Assembly: GCA_028673005.1 (NCBI GenBank)
Contig: CM054113.1
Location: forward strand, 42,288,117 to 42,352,116
Direction of reading: 5' to 3'
From: Tanypteryx hageni
Taxonomy: Eukaryota; Arthropoda; Insecta; Odonata; Petaluridae
DNA length: 64,000 bases
The translations under genes were made by a program, and so were the position numbers. The notes beneath the pieces are model-generated. The model saw only the letters and a program-made list of their open reading frames with translations. It was not told where the DNA came from and did no database searches. Shown here one piece after another: positions 1 to 12,367 of this stretch. How positions within the stretch are numbered: the stretch's first letter is position 1; each line of letters starts with the position of its first letter.

Positions 1-393
1 GTATAAGTCGATTCCAGATTTTCAGGTGTGGTAGAATGAATTTTTTTGTATTCAATATGTGTTTATCCATTAAGTTCAATGTTAAGTTTTTTTGAGTCCA
101 ATATAACTACATTGTGTCAAAGTAGCAGCTAAGCAGTCAGATGTCTCCCCAGCACCACTGCATACATAAAATTCGTTACAATGTATATTCCTTTGTAATA
201 GATTGAATGACTTGGGATAGACTTCGTATTTCATCCCGGCATTCATTCAGAAGCTATCTTTGTAAAGGAGAACAGGGAACAAAACTGACATTGGATCATG
301 GAGGATAGGTGGCAGAAAGATGTACTAAGTGGTCCTATGAAATCCGTGTTTTGCTTGTTTTTGGAAGAGAAATGGAGGAACCTACCCCTCAGA

Positions 394-676
394 GAGTGCA
401 AATATGATTTTGGAAGGGAAACCAACCCAAGTTGGTGGGGAAGCATAATATTTCGTGTTTCAAATTTCTGTAATATGTAGTTATGATTACATAGTAAAAT
501 ATCTCAGTGAGGGCAAATGTGAATGTGGAAGGAAAACCAAGCCAACCCCTAACCAACCCAACCCGGTGAGGAAATATAATATTTTGTTAATTTTCAAATT
601 TCCATAATATGTAAGTATGAGTGCATAGTACAATATATCGGTGAGGGAAAATGTGAATGTGGAAGGAAAGGATGCA
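394..676. repeat. Imperfect tandem repeat, three partial units
   Basis: Units begin near 394, 509 and 643. Each starts with a GAGxGxAAATxTGAxTxTGG-like segment, and the first two continue into AACC-rich and ATAATATTTxGT-like segments followed by TTTCxxTAATATGTA. Unit lengths are about 115 and 134 bases. No coding content was recognised. Confidence 0.7.
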
Positions 677-1970
677 AAAGGTAGAAAAAGAAATTCTATT
701 GCCGCCAATGTTTCAATAAAGACTATTACATGTTTCTCCTTTCATTACAAACTCGAAATCATATATTATGTTTGTCTTCCATTTTTCCGCCTTTCCTCCT
801 GGTAGTTCCATTTCTCGTGTTTACCTTTGCCCTGGTTATGAGCACAGTACAATAATTTTTATACCAGAAATACTTCAGCGATACTAATTTAATCTGCGAT
901 GCTTAGAGGTAGGCATTGCCTTACTGCAAATCGCCGATGAGGTGTTTTTTATTTACATGTTACGGAGTTACCATATTGCACATCTGTCTTGCTACCAGTT
1001 TTCTGTCTTGCCACCATCACATTACCAAACCATAGGTTTACCAAAATTTCTTAATTACTTGCAAAGCATCAGAGATCAACTTAGGATCACCAAATTATAT
1101 AGTAATTTATTCTTTCTATACATCGGTATTTAAATATTTCATAGTTATCATTACAGTTAAAATACACCAAAAGTGTAAATTCCATCAAATTTCAATAACC
1201 ACAGGGAAAATAAAGTCATGGGTTTAAACCTATCAAAAATATTTCCCGTGCATAAGTCAACCCCCAATTTTTCCATTAAAAATTTTGTCTTAAAACCTCG
1301 ACCTATACACAAGTATGTACAGTATGTATTATGCATAAAATTGTACATTGAATCCCATCACACAAAAATATGCAAATTTTTGCATGAGCGATCAAATCTA
1401 TTTTCGGTGGGCACTGAGGGAACAATTTTTTAGTGAATCCAAAAAGTCAGTGAACTGAAAGTCGTAAATGATCTCATCATCACCGGAGAAGGGCTGAGAT
1501 CCAGAGCTGAGTCGCAAGGCTCATGAGGAAAAAGTATGCATTTAAGAAATAACCAGGTAAAATATACATAGTAAATGACTGGGAAAGAAATGATACTGTA
1601 AATAGATGGTTTAATTATAGAATATTTTTTTATCCCTAGTTAATCAATTCTTTTTTGTCTTATTTCACAAGAAAAAAGCTTGTCCATCTGTTTTCTAAAT
1701 AAAAAAACAGCCATTTGCTATTTTCCTTAACTGTTTATAACCTCTTCATTATAGCAAATGTGGCTTTCAGGGTGAATATTTTGGTCATGTAATGGTCTTT
1801 GTTCTACAAAGAACAAATACCTTTATTTCTTATACTATTACAGATACTTGTTAGACCTAAGAAATTCTTACATGCTTTTGATGACCAGGGTGTCTGCAGA
1901 CTAGGATGCAGGAAAACTTTGGGAAACTTTCATCCAAAAATGAATGATTCTAATATTATAGAAAATACAT
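677..1970. other. AT-rich intergenic DNA, nothing recognised
   Basis: Only short ORFs with no protein-like composition are present. No repeat boundary, RNA gene or coding similarity was seen. Confidence 0.5.
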
Positions 1971-1972
1971 TA

Positions 1973-2661
1973 CAGTAATACCCTGCACAACGAATGCCTG
2001 TTTAATGAATATTTGCTATAGCGTATGCTATAAATTAGCACCAAACATTTGCTGAATGAATGTCAGACTCGCTATCACGAATTCAATGTTTTCCGTTTAT
2101 AACAAAATTTACCACATAATCAGAGCGAGTCTAATATGGAATGGACATGAGCAAATAAATTAAAATGCACATGCAGCTTGCAAATCTAGACTTGCCTCAT
2201 ATATGTACAATATTGCAAAATTTAGTCAACCAACAGAGTGCAACATTTTATACGAGTACTATTGTAGGATGTGAAGTGTCAGTTGGTGGTCAACCCTGTG
2301 ACAGTGAATACATGCCGATTTTTCTGTTGATGGTAAATCTTAAAAATTAAAAATGAGTGGGAAAAGGAAATCAAGTAGCAGTAAAGTGAATGATTCTGCT
2401 AATAAACAAAGGTGTATCACATTAGACATGAAATTAGAGGTTTTGCGGTGATTCAATGTTGGTGAAAAGCTAAATGTGATTTCTAAGGCTTAAGGCCTTC
2501 CTCCTTTTACTCTGTGCCCTATTCACAAGAACAATGTTTCAGTTTGGGCAAGTGCATAATCTGTTGCAAACTCAATGGAAATACTTGCATTGCTTAACAA
2601 ATATTCACTTAACGAATGATATTTGTGGAACGTATCCCGTTCGTTAACTGGGGTATTGCTC
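1973..2661 (+). mobile_element. Tigger/pogo-type DNA transposon remnant
   Basis: The element has degenerate terminal inverted repeats of about 25 bases: the left end starts CAGTAATACCCTGCACAACG and the right end, read on the other strand, starts AGCAATACCCCAGTTAACG. TA dinucleotides sit just outside both ends (1971-1972 and 2662-2663), as expected for the Tc1-mariner/pogo superfamily target duplication. Inside is a broken open frame (2353-2545) with a CENP-B/Jerky-type N-terminal helix-turn-helix. At 689 bp it is far shorter than an autonomous Tigger, so it is an internally deleted, non-autonomous copy. Confidence 0.75.
2353..2545 (+). pseudogene. Broken Tigger/Jerky transposase N-terminus (CENP-B-type HTH)
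   Basis: Starting at the ATG at 2353, the frame reads a short basic Ser-rich leader (MSGKRKSSSS...), then LDMKLEVLR, then after an in-frame TGA FNVGEKLNVISKA, then after a TAA GLPPFTLCPI and a tail with VSVWASA. This is the usual layout of Tigger/Jerky transposases: basic start, LxxKLxVLxxxxxGEKxxxIxxxxGL, then xVxxI. In the family this part binds the terminal repeats. Two stop codons and loss of all downstream catalytic (DDE) sequence make it non-functional. Confidence 0.7.
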
Positions 2662-2663
2662 TA

Positions 2664-5329
2664 TTTATTTTAATACTGTAAGGGCAAACTTTTTAAGGCA
2701 GCTAACCTCCAAGTAAATTAATGTGAAGCCAATCCAAGAATTCCTCTTCTTAAATGTAAGAAAAGGAATAAATTTTATCATGTCAACTTTAGATGTTATT
2801 TAAAATTAGGCAACTTATAAATGTATAAGCACCATCTTTCATCATTTTTCCCATGCATACTGTCTTTGTGGGCGTCACTACACAGTTCACTATAACCAGA
2901 AACCACCAAAAGGGAGTTGTCGCAGATAAGAGGCATCTGGGCCTCCGAAGTTTGGAGATCACAATTGTTAAAGCATTGGGTGTAAATTTTACATAAACCT
3001 TTGCTAACAAAATCACCTGCCAAACTGATTTCCAATAAAATACATTCCAAAAGAGTTATAATTTTAAAACTTGGGGCTCCATAAGTCACAGAATGATCTA
3101 CCATTTGCAGTAATTTTTATTGTATATTTACAGCTTAAGAATGATTTTATTGTTTTTGTTTATTGCTATTTTTATATTGTAATTTTTAGATTGTGGTTAT
3201 TATAAATTGTAGTAAGTACCAGTTATTAAAAGTTATATTTGAAAATTATTACTTCCTTCGTAATTACAATAGTATATTAATCTGGTGGGGTCACCATGAA
3301 TATTTGCATCGGGACTCCCTTCAGTGATTGGCTGGCCTTGACTACAACTGGCAATAACTATGCATGTGAAACAACATTGATTATTATCTCAATTTCCATA
3401 TTGCTTTTCCTGCCATTTTATTTCTATTTACACAATTTGAAATAAAATATGCAGGAAAAATAATTGTAAATATTTTTATGTTGATTGAACTATCTTTTTT
3501 AATGAGTCATTGAAGAGAGATGTTTGTTTTTAACCCCTTGGCTGTGGAATTCAGATATATCCAAATAGGCATTTATTACCCTTTGTTGTGGTATTCGGAT
3601 TTACCCTATGACCTTTAAAAAGCTTTTCGCCAATGTTACTTCCTTCCCACCATCCTATATGACCTTTTAACACATTCGGAAATCTGCTAGTAATTTTCTC
3701 TGTCTGAAATCTGAGACCGCTTGTGAAATGCTTAATGACTTGAGACACTCAGGTTTAAATAGAATGCCAGATGCTTAGCTCATAAACTTTATTAAACCTC
3801 ATCTACAATACATTCTCTTTTTCAAGGAATATTATCTTTACAAAGAAACATCTACCGCACACTCTCCTTTTATACTACTATGCTTATAAAAATAGTTTTT
3901 CCAAATATTTTCAAATATAACACAAAAGACATTTTATCAATTCTACATAAAATTACTTTTCAAGCATTAGAATATTTACATCTTCATTCATTTATTATTG
4001 CCTTATTACCATCACCATTAATAATACAGTTTACTTAGTAGTTAAATTTTTCTAGTAACTTTTTTATCCAATTTGAAATAAAAGTTTTTCTATAAATTTT
4101 TGTATTCTCAAATTATCGATCAGTCTTTTATTACTTCTGACTTGTTTTAAAATTACTATGAATTATGCATCCGGTAGTTAGGTATTATTGCTTTATTATT
4201 ATTTCATGATTACACCTGATCTATCTGTATAGCTGTCTCCTAAACTTTTTCATTTCTCTTTGAAATGAAATTTTTATTGCTCATAATGCAGTTCCAAGTA
4301 AATGCGTTTGTCTTACTTCAGTTTTATATTTATGAATAGCCCCTTCAAAGCGTCTGTAATTGTTCCAGAAGAAATGACTCATTAGGTGAATTTGGAGATT
4401 TGAAGTTGTAAAAAGAAACTTTTGAAACTGTAATTTTCCACAATGTTTACCAATTTTTTTGCCAAGTTTATTGGTTTATTTTTTATCCATATCTAGTTTT
4501 ATTAGTATTAGTATTGATATATGACAGGCTTTATAAGTCTGTTGATGATGTGCTACACCAAAACTGGTAACTACTAAAATAAAGTCCATGGATCCTAACA
4601 GATAAGTTTTTCTTTCTTTCTTATTTTGGCCATGACCATTTAACACCAATAAGTACCACTTGAAGCACCCAGAAATGTATTATTATGTTTACTTTCATTT
4701 TTGTATAATTTCAGAACTCTAATTTTTTACTTTACAATTTCTGTATTTTTTTGCAGAAAATGGTATTCCTTACCCTTACTTTTTAAGAAGTATTATGTTA
4801 ATATAATTTTAGGATCCCATCTTAAATTCGTCCCATGCTACCATAGCTCCTTCCATGTTCACTGGGGAGACCTAAGAGATCAAAGTACTACAGTATGACT
4901 TAATTTCATAATGGGTACATTTTTTCCATCTGGTATTCCTTTTTTCATTCTCTAGGCTGCAAGATTTTATCATTAATTTTCCAACACTGCAGGACAATCA
5001 AAATTATGTGTTCGAGTTAGTCATGATATTGTTATGACATGGTTTTACATCAAATATCTATCTAATTCATGAAATAGCATAAATAATGCGTTTTGTGAGC
5101 TTCTAATTTAATTAGGGAAAAATCAACCGCACTTTAATATTATTATTCTCTGAAGGGCCATTCACAATGTGATACATGTTGATTTCGACTACAACTTCCT
5201 CACCACTTTTCTTAAATTATTGATGAATTTAAATTTTGTTTCAGCCTAGCCTTTGAACGGAGTTGCTTCATTTCAGTTAGATGTTCAAAATGGTCCTCTA
5301 TAGCCACCTTGTCAAAAAATTAGTTATTC
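2664..5329. other. AT-rich intergenic DNA, possible retroelement tail at 4535-4605
   Basis: No gene was recognised. A segment near 4535-4605 reads GTTGATGATGTGCTACACC, then AAAACTGGTAACTACTAAAA, and resembles the 3' tails of Penelope-type elements with a degenerate hammerhead-like core. That reading is weak. The rest is low-CpG AT-rich sequence. Confidence 0.4.
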
Positions 5330-5478
5330 AAGCACTTCAAAGACATAAACTGAAAAAGTAAGCATTTAAGTATCTCCAGTAGTCATAACAAGCTTATCAA
5401 TAATGAATAACCTTGTTATGATTGTTGGAGATAACTGAGATATATGCTTACTGTTTCAATTTTGACATTGAAGTGCTT
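5330..5478. repeat. Foldback element, copy A
   Basis: Two arms of about 70 bases face each other: 5330-5398 (AAGCACTTCAAAGACATAAA...) and 5407-5478, whose reverse complement starts AAGCACTTCAATGTCAAAAT. They share ACTGAAAxxGTAAGCAT, TATCTCCA and CATAACAAG blocks and are separated by 8 bases. Related sequence occurs at 23166-23296/27400-27470 and as a half copy at 32130-32215, so this is an interspersed family. No coding capacity. Confidence 0.75.
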
Positions 5479-5859
5479 ATTGATGAATTTGTATTCATCC
5501 ATATGACCAGCTCGATAACTCACATGCAGCGGTTTCTAAACTTGGTGGAATGGAACACTAGAGTGAAACTGCTGATTTTTAGAGGTGCCACAGAAAAAAT
5601 TTCGCCAAATTAATTAATGATTTGGATGTGTTGATAGGTAATTAGGTCAATAACCTTTCCTCTAATAAATTTCGTAGTAGTACCAACAATTGGATGCGTC
5701 ATCCACTCATCAAATCTAATCAAAGCTTCGTGTAGCCATCTGTGGGACATGTGAGCAATTTGTCTTTAAATTCTGATGAAAAACGTCATTTTTGTCATAT
5801 CAACATACCTACCACATTTAAATCGATATTGGTCGATGGGATATTTTCAATTGATGTAG

Positions 5860-7276
5860 TCGTATTAAAGTTGAAAATTTTTCGAATTATGATGAATAAG
5901 GGTTATCTTATAATCTACTCGATGTGAATTTATTTCAAGTCATAATCCACAAACAGTTTAAGATATATGAATAATACATTACCTAATAACAAATTAAAAA
6001 ATTCAATATATAAGTATTCATTTTAGAGGTAAATTTTAATTCATTTCGAAGCATATGAAATTAATTTGTGTAGTAAGTCGATGTATTTCTTAAGTATTCG
6101 AAAATCATGAATGATTTTAATTCTTTTGTCATTATGAAATTTAATTTATGTAACTATCTAATTGTAAGCTTTCTTGCTATTTACATTTTAACTTATTTTA
6201 TATATTTATTTCTTCAATAGATGTAATTATTTCTTTCTCATTTTCAGAATAATTTAACGGAATGCATCGTTGTCATCATCCTAAGAGAGCAGTGAGGGGT
6301 TTGAAGAGAAACTCTCAACAGGATTTCGAGTCGAAGAACGATTAAAACTGCTGAACAGACATACATTGATTCCTTTGGATGTTTTGAATGCTATTTTTCG
6401 CGAAAAATGTCTTTTAAATATAGAAAAATTCAAGTATAATTACTGTATGCATAACTGTATTAACTGAAATAAATCAATAAAAAATTAACTAAGATAAGTT
6501 CTTTTATTTTAATATGATAATTAAAGCAATTTACGGATTCGTTCCATATTTTTTAATTATATAATTAAATATGAGACGATTTATAGGACGGCCTAAGAGA
6601 ATCAGACGAAGTAGTCGTTTAAAATCCCGCCATATACTGACCTTGAACGGCTAATTTCAGTTCTGAAACTAAAATTTTCGAAGAAAAAGACGAAAATCCC
6701 GAATTTGGCCTCCAAAGTGACCAAAAACTCACTCCACTCGGGTTTTAGACCTCGAGCGTACCTAGGATGACCCCAATTCCCCCAAGACCTGCGGTTATTG
6801 GCCTTTATCTCACCTTGAGCGACCTAAAATCTCTTAACCCTTACCATTATCCATGGTCGATCAAAAGGGATAGTTGATGGGCCTTAGCGAGGGCGTCTAA
6901 ATGGGAAGCTTCGCTATTCTTAACTAAATATGGCTGGTGCTGCATTTTTCGTATCCCTGTTTTTCTATTCCTATGCGCCTTATACAACGTCAGCCTCGCC
7001 AATTTTATTCGAAGCATGGTTCGGCAAAAGGGAATGGAAAGCAGGTCTATTCGATAATCCTCCGTTGTTTTACGTAGCGAGCGAATTTTGCCTGCTTGGT
7101 TATAAAGTAACAGTCCTGTATCTGGAAGACTATCGTCCAAGTATAAAGTTAACGTGTCTTTTGCTTAATTAATAGTTTATCCTTTGTAGGATTTAAAGGC
7201 AATTTTGCATACATTTATCTCGTTTTCTTTCTCTCTTATCCTTTTTGAATAGGTTTCTTTTTTCTTTACGTGCCAC
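5860..7276 (+). repeat. Left arm of a large imperfect inverted repeat
   Basis: This segment is matched, in reverse orientation, by 10246-11830. Clear anchors: 6209-6250 with 11474-11515 (TCTTCAATAGATGTAATTAT), the ATGAGACGAT motif near 6570 with 10945, 6780-6850 with 10680-10765 (GGCCTTTATCTCACCTTGAG), and 7020-7140 with 10385-10510. Similarity looks moderate with indels, so the duplication is old. A short open frame at 6930-7172 has a counterpart in the other arm but is not convincing as a protein. The arm is visibly richer in CpG than the flanking 1-5.8 kb. Confidence 0.8.
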
Positions 7277-7521
7277 GAAGAAGACAAAAATTTGTCTTAT
7301 AAATTCGAACAAGGTGACATAATAATATTTAAACGTAAGAAATGATCGCGGATTCTTTGAAAATTATATTTATTTACAAATATACTACATGTTTATACAC
7401 CGTACATATCACAGAATCAGAAATAAGTTTTGGTATTACGTGCTCAAGCCTTGCGGCTCACATTCATATTTGAATGACAAGTCGTACGAGTAATCATCAC
7501 CAAAAGTGAGGTTTCGATTGT

Positions 7522-7746
7522 CTAATCATCAAGTCCATTTGTTACTGATAACCCGGACAGCCGCCTGTCTCCCTCTCCTCCGCCTCCATCTTCCGCGGCC
7601 CAGGCCTCTACTCCGTTTACGTGGAAATAATACATGACCACGGGAGACTTCTCCTTGAGGCCGCCGCTTTTGGTGACTAGATGGCTCTCGTAGTACACAG
7701 ACGGAAAGAGTAGGACCCGGTCTAGGTAGTATAGGCCGTCGTATGA
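7522..7746 (-). CDS. Exon-like ORF, possible carboxylesterase C-terminal segment
   Basis: A 74-codon open frame follows a good splice acceptor (pyrimidine-rich, ending TTTCGTTTCAG) just outside 7746 and runs in phase 0 to a TAG at 7522. It reads SYDGLYYLDRVLLF, PSVYYESHLVTKSGG, then KSPVVMYYF. This order of an aromatic/DR motif, a Pro-Ser start of a helix, a GG turn and PVxxYxF resembles the segment before the catalytic His of insect carboxylesterases. The final 25 residues are low-complexity Gly/Glu and do not fit that family, and the catalytic His region is absent; a GTAAAC after YYFH could be a donor that skips this tail. A decayed second copy lies at 9250-9381. Family assignment is inference, and no upstream exons were found. 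Confidence 0.35.
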   Translation of the reverse strand, partial: SYDGLYYLDRVLLFPSVYYESHLVTKSGGLKEKSPVVMYYFHVNGVEAWAAEDGGGGEGDRRLSGLSVTNGLDD

Positions 7747-8194
7747 CTGAAACGAAAACAAAAGATTAGAAATTCAGATAGAATTACAGATTTACGCACA
7801 ATTCACCGTCTTCGTTACGTTAGTTTATCGGGTTATTCTGCGTTATTTGGTGAACTTAACGAAAATGTATCTCCAACGAGCGTCACGTTATAATCCGATA
7901 AAGCAGCGTAGTATGTAATATAGTGTAGCAAAAGACTTCTTACCAAATCACCGTCTTATAGCTGACAATATAACGTTGATTTAATTTGGTATAAAATACA
8001 TTATAACGTCAGATTAATGAAAAAGAATAGCTTACATTTTATTAGTTGGCGTACGCCTTCGAGTATGTTTCTAAAATTTACGGCGCAATATACATTGCAC
8101 AAACCTTCTCATATACGTATGTATATACGTTTGGTCGATTGTGTACGTTTATAAAAGAAAAACGCTTATAAATCAAAGTTAACCGTAGTTTAGT

Positions 8195-8810
8195 GTCTAT
8201 TTTAATGCCACTGGTCGATATTTAGTAATTTTTTGGGACATATGGCTTAGTAAGTATTATTTGTGACAACAGGCTGTACGATTGGATGAATTTTAATCAA
8301 AATCCTTATAGCCATTTCTGAGTAAAACGAATTTTGTTTCAAAATATCCAAGAATAAAGTACCCTTAATTGCTGCGCAATACCGTTCATTTCTTCAGAAT
8401 GTCTATTATGAATGATATTATCCACAAATATGAGATATCGTTCAATTTAGTGTAACCGTTTAGGCTGTAATAAGATTTTGATTGGATCTCGGCGGAGGCG
8501 TGACGTCATATGTCTTAGGTAGAGTAGCTTAGCGTACGTTGTAATGTCACTGGACGCCATATAGTGATTTCAAGAGATATATGACTTACGTAGTATCATT
8601 TGTGATATTAGGCTCTACAATAGGATTGATTTTAATCAAATTCTCTGTAGCCATTTTTGAGTAAATACATTTTTTGTAAAAATCGCGAAGAATAAACTAC
8701 CCTTTACTTTTGTGCAATATCATTTTTATGAATAAAGATCTGCAAAAGATGATATATTGCACATATACGAGATATCATTTGATTTTATGAACGCATTTGG
8801 ACCCTAGAAT
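8195..8810. repeat. Two direct repeats, period about 330
   Basis: 8200-8475 and 8533-8805 are direct, diverged copies. Shared blocks in order include TCACTGG/CCACTGG, GACATATGGCTTA against GATATATGACTTA, ATTTTAATCAAA, TAGCCATTTxTGAGTAAA, GAATAAAxTACCCTT and GAGATATC. They lie in the loop of the large inverted repeat. No coding capacity. Confidence 0.65.
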
Positions 8811-9249
8811 AGCGAACAGACCGACAAACTCGGGAACACCTAAAACCTGTATTTCCATCAAAATCTCAAAGTTGAACTTTTTCACGATTACAATACTTTC
8901 TCAATATACCACGTATATGAGAAAGTAAAAATAGCGTATCCACAACATATTGGTAGTGAAATTTTTTTACAAATTAAAAACGGTCTTGTTAAATATTTCC
9001 AACACTATCTCTCACAAGGAAAAGATGATATTTGAACATCTTATCGGAATTATTTTTCGATTTTTCAAACAACAGATGCCACTGATAATCCGGACTTCCC
9101 CGCTCCTCCTCCACCGCCGCTCCTCTCTCTCTTCGCCTCCTCTCCCCCGCCCTTCTCCCTCTCCCGCTCCTCCCCCTCTTCCCTCCTCCAATCAATATCT
9201 CCCCTCACATTTTATCCTCCGCGTCTCAGGCCTCCGTTCCGTTTACGTG

Positions 9250-9381
9250 CTAGTAATACATGACCACGAGTGACTTCTTGAGGCCGCCGCGTTTGGTGAC
9301 TAGGTGGCGCTCGTAGTACACAGACGGAAAGAAGAGGAAGCGATCGTGAGTAATCATCGCGTAGTATATGCCATCGTACGA
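9250..9381 (-). pseudogene. Second, decayed copy of the 7522-7746 exon
   Basis: After an acceptor-like CAG (9382-9384) the frame reads SYDGIYYAMITHDRFLFF, PSVYYERHLVTKRGG, then VVMYY and a stop (9250-9252) exactly where the other copy continues with FHVNG. Flanking intron-like sequence is also shared (ATTAGAAATTCAGATAGA), so a block of at least 400 bases was duplicated directly. The first copy lacks the extra AMITH residues. Two further in-frame stops follow, so this copy is probably a pseudogene. Confidence 0.5.
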
Positions 9382-9674
9382 CTGAAAGGAAGCCAGATGA
9401 TTAGAAATTCAGATAGAGTTACAGATTTAGAAGTTAATCACCGTTTAGGTTATGCTGATTTATAGGGTTATTCCGCTTCATTTGTTGAACTTGACAAAAA
9501 GGTTTCGATAACGAACGTGACGTAATAACCCGATAAAGCTGTATAACATGGAACAAAAACGCATCGAAAGTCTTCGTTCCAAATTATTTTCTAATTGCAT
9601 TTTACTTGCTGACGTATACCTTCGAGTATTTTTCTAATAAATAGCATAGTATGTTGATAATTAAACATTTTTAT

Positions 9675-10165
9675 GTGTTCTTTGCACGAAGTGAACGCAT
9701 TTAGGGAAAGTCGTTTCCGTCCGTCCGCATGCTAAAACTCGGGAACCGCTGGACGCATTTTGATGAAATTTGGTATTGGAGAGTTTTGCTAAAATTGTTC
9801 GATCGATTTTAATTTTGGTTAAAATTCGACAACAATTACGACCACTTTACATGAATACCTACATGTAGTTTACAATTTCCTCTGTTTCAACTCGGGAACC
9901 GCTGGACGCATTTTGATGAAATTTGGTATTGGAGAGTTTTGCTAAAATTGGTCTATCGATTTTAATTTTGGTTAAAATCCGACAACAATTACGACCACTT
10001 TACTTGAATACCTACATGTAGTTTACAATTTCCTGTTTCAACTCGGGAACCGCTTTACATATTTTAATGAAATTTGGTATTGGGGAGTTTTAGTAAAGTT
10101 GGTCGACCAAATCCAATTTTGGTTCAAATCGGACAACAATGATGACCACTTTACATAAAGACCTA
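9675..10165. repeat. Interspersed repeat with three tandem units of about 150 bp
   Basis: Units starting AACTCGGGAACCGCT occur at 9736, 9890 and 10040. Each continues with GATGAAATTTGGTATTGG, AATTTTGGTTxAAAT and GACAACAATTACGACCACTT. A leader at 9675-9735 (TTCTTTGCACGAAGT...CGTCCGTCCGCATG) is also found in front of a single-unit copy at 18255-18415. Function unknown. Confidence 0.8.
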
Positions 10166-10245
10166 CAAACTTTTTTGCGGTTTAATATTGTCACTTTTTT
10201 CGAATTGAAGCAGTATGTCTTCATACGAATAATTTCTGTGCTTCC

Positions 10246-11830
10246 CGTGGTACGCGAATAAAAAAGAAACCGATTCAAAAAGAGATATGAAGGAAATAAT
10301 ACAAGATAAATGTACGCAAAATGATCTTGAAGTCCTACAAAGAATAAACTATTAATTAAGTTAAAAAACCCGTTCAATTTACGCTTGGACGATAGTCCTC
10401 CAGATACAGGACTTATTTTATAACCAAGCAGACAAAATACGCCCGCTACGTTAAAGCACGGAGGGTTCTCGAATTGTCCTGCTTTCCATTCCCATTTCCC
10501 GAACCATTCTTTGTAATAAAGCGGCCAGGCTGGCAATGTATAGGGCGCAGAGGAATGGAGGAACGGACACGAAAAATGCAGCTCAAGCCCTATTTAGTAA
10601 TCTATAGCGCAGATTACCATTTTGACGCCCTCGCTAAAATATATCTAAAGTAATGCCTTTGAACTATTCCTTTTGATCGGCCATGGGTAAAGGGTTAAGA
10701 GATTTAAGGTCGCTCAAGGTGAGATAAAGGCCAAGAACCGTAGGTCTTGGGGGAATTGGGGTCACCCTAGTTACGTTCGAGGTCTAATACCCGAGTGGAG
10801 TGAGTTTTTGGCAATTTTCAAGGCCAAATTCGGGATTTTCGGCTTTTTTTCTCAAAATTTTTAGTTTTAGGACTGAAGTCCAATATCTAATGGCGGAATT
10901 TTAAATGACTCTTTAGCCTCCTTCCTCTTTTTCCCTCCTATATATCGTCTCATATTTAATAATTTAATTAAAAAACAGGCAAAAAATGTGCAAATTACTT
11001 TAATGATCATATTTAAATAAATATAATTTATTTGAATTAATAATTATAATAATTTATTTCATTTTACCTCACAAACTTAAGGACAAATTAGCTGTTCAAG
11101 ATTCTATGGCGGGATTTTTAATGACTCTTTAATCTCCTTTCCTTTCGCCGGCATATATATATCTTCTCATAAGTAATTATTTAAATAAAAAGTAGGCATA
11201 GAATGTGTAAATTGTTTTAATGATCGTAATTAAATAAAAAGAACCAATCTTAATTAATATCTTTATTGATTAATTTCATTTAATATAGTAATTGCACTTG
11301 ATCGTATTTCGATCTTTTAAAAAAACAATAACGAATGGTAAACATCCAAAGGAATCAATATACGCCTGTTCACTTGTTTAAAACGTTCTTTAGTTAAAAT
11401 TCAATGAAGAGTTCCTCTTCAATATCTTACTGCTCTGTCGGAATGATGACTACGAAGCATTTCGTTATATCATTCTGAAAATGAGAAAGAAATAATTACA
11501 TCTATTGAAGAAATAAATACAATGCCAGAGAATGCAATCAGTACGAAAACTTACAATTTCATAGGCATGTAAATGAAATTTATTTCTGACAATAGAGTTA
11601 CAATCTTAAGTAATTTCGGAAATCTTAAGTAATACATAGACTTAGTATACAAATTGATTTCTTACTTTTCGAATTGAAATGAAATTTACCTATAATAAAC
11701 GTACTTGCAATAGATATTGAATTTTAAAAAATTATTTACTTTTTCTTCTCATATGGTAAACTGTTCATGGATAATAACTGTTAAAATAAATTCATAGTGT
11801 AACAGTGAGTTTAAGATAGGACTTAATTAT
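10246..11830 (-). repeat. Right arm of the large imperfect inverted repeat
   Basis: Reverse-complement partner of 5860-7276. It contains an extra internal direct duplication: 10885-10970 and 11095-11180 both read ATGGCGGxATTTT, AATGACTCTTTA, then TATATAT and TCTCAT, which explains why this arm is longer than the left one. It has no convincing gene; the open frame at 10090-10536 crosses the arm border and is not protein-like. Confidence 0.8.
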
Positions 11831-12132
11831 TTTAATGCGAAACCATTTCACTTTTCTAAATACAATGTAATAAATTAAAAATATACCTTTGCTGCTGTGA
11901 ACTAAACACCCATGTTGTGGAAGCTATATGTATGGACGGGAATGAAGCTATGCAGTGACTCTTTGAGATGAATTTTACACACGAGGCGCGGATTCAAGAG
12001 ATGCGAGGCATCTAGACGATTATGGTTAGCGAGGCCCAAGATTTGAGATTTATGGAAAAATAAATTTTGAGGAGGAAAACGGTATCAAATCCTCAATACT
12101 ACTTTATTTTCACTCGTCGTTACAATTTAGGT

Positions 12133-12367
12133 CAGAGTTTCTCAAGCTATTGGTCACGGCGCACCATGAGGCCGCAAAATTATTTTGAATGCAATACGAA
12201 ATGCCAATAAATAAAATCTTATCGGAGAATTTCAGAAAATACGTTATAAAAGTTATTCATGGTTATATAAAATGATTAAATTTCTATAGAAGTTTCTTAT
12301 TTTTACTAATTTCAATTCAACGGGCGCCGCATGATATTCAAGACTGTCGCAACAATTGAAACCAATG
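12133..12367. mobile_element. hAT-type MITE with 8-bp target duplication
   Basis: The element starts CAGAGTTTCTCAAG and its other end, read in reverse, starts CATTGGTTTCAA. The octamer ATTTAGGT flanks both sides (12125-12132 and 12368-12375), the 8-bp duplication characteristic of hAT elements. It is 235 bp long and non-coding. Confidence 0.75.

Noticed and set aside
8950..9273. 107-codon plus-strand ORF with a Ser/Pro-rich stretch
   Set aside because: It covers a CT-rich tract and the reverse strand of the decayed exon copy.
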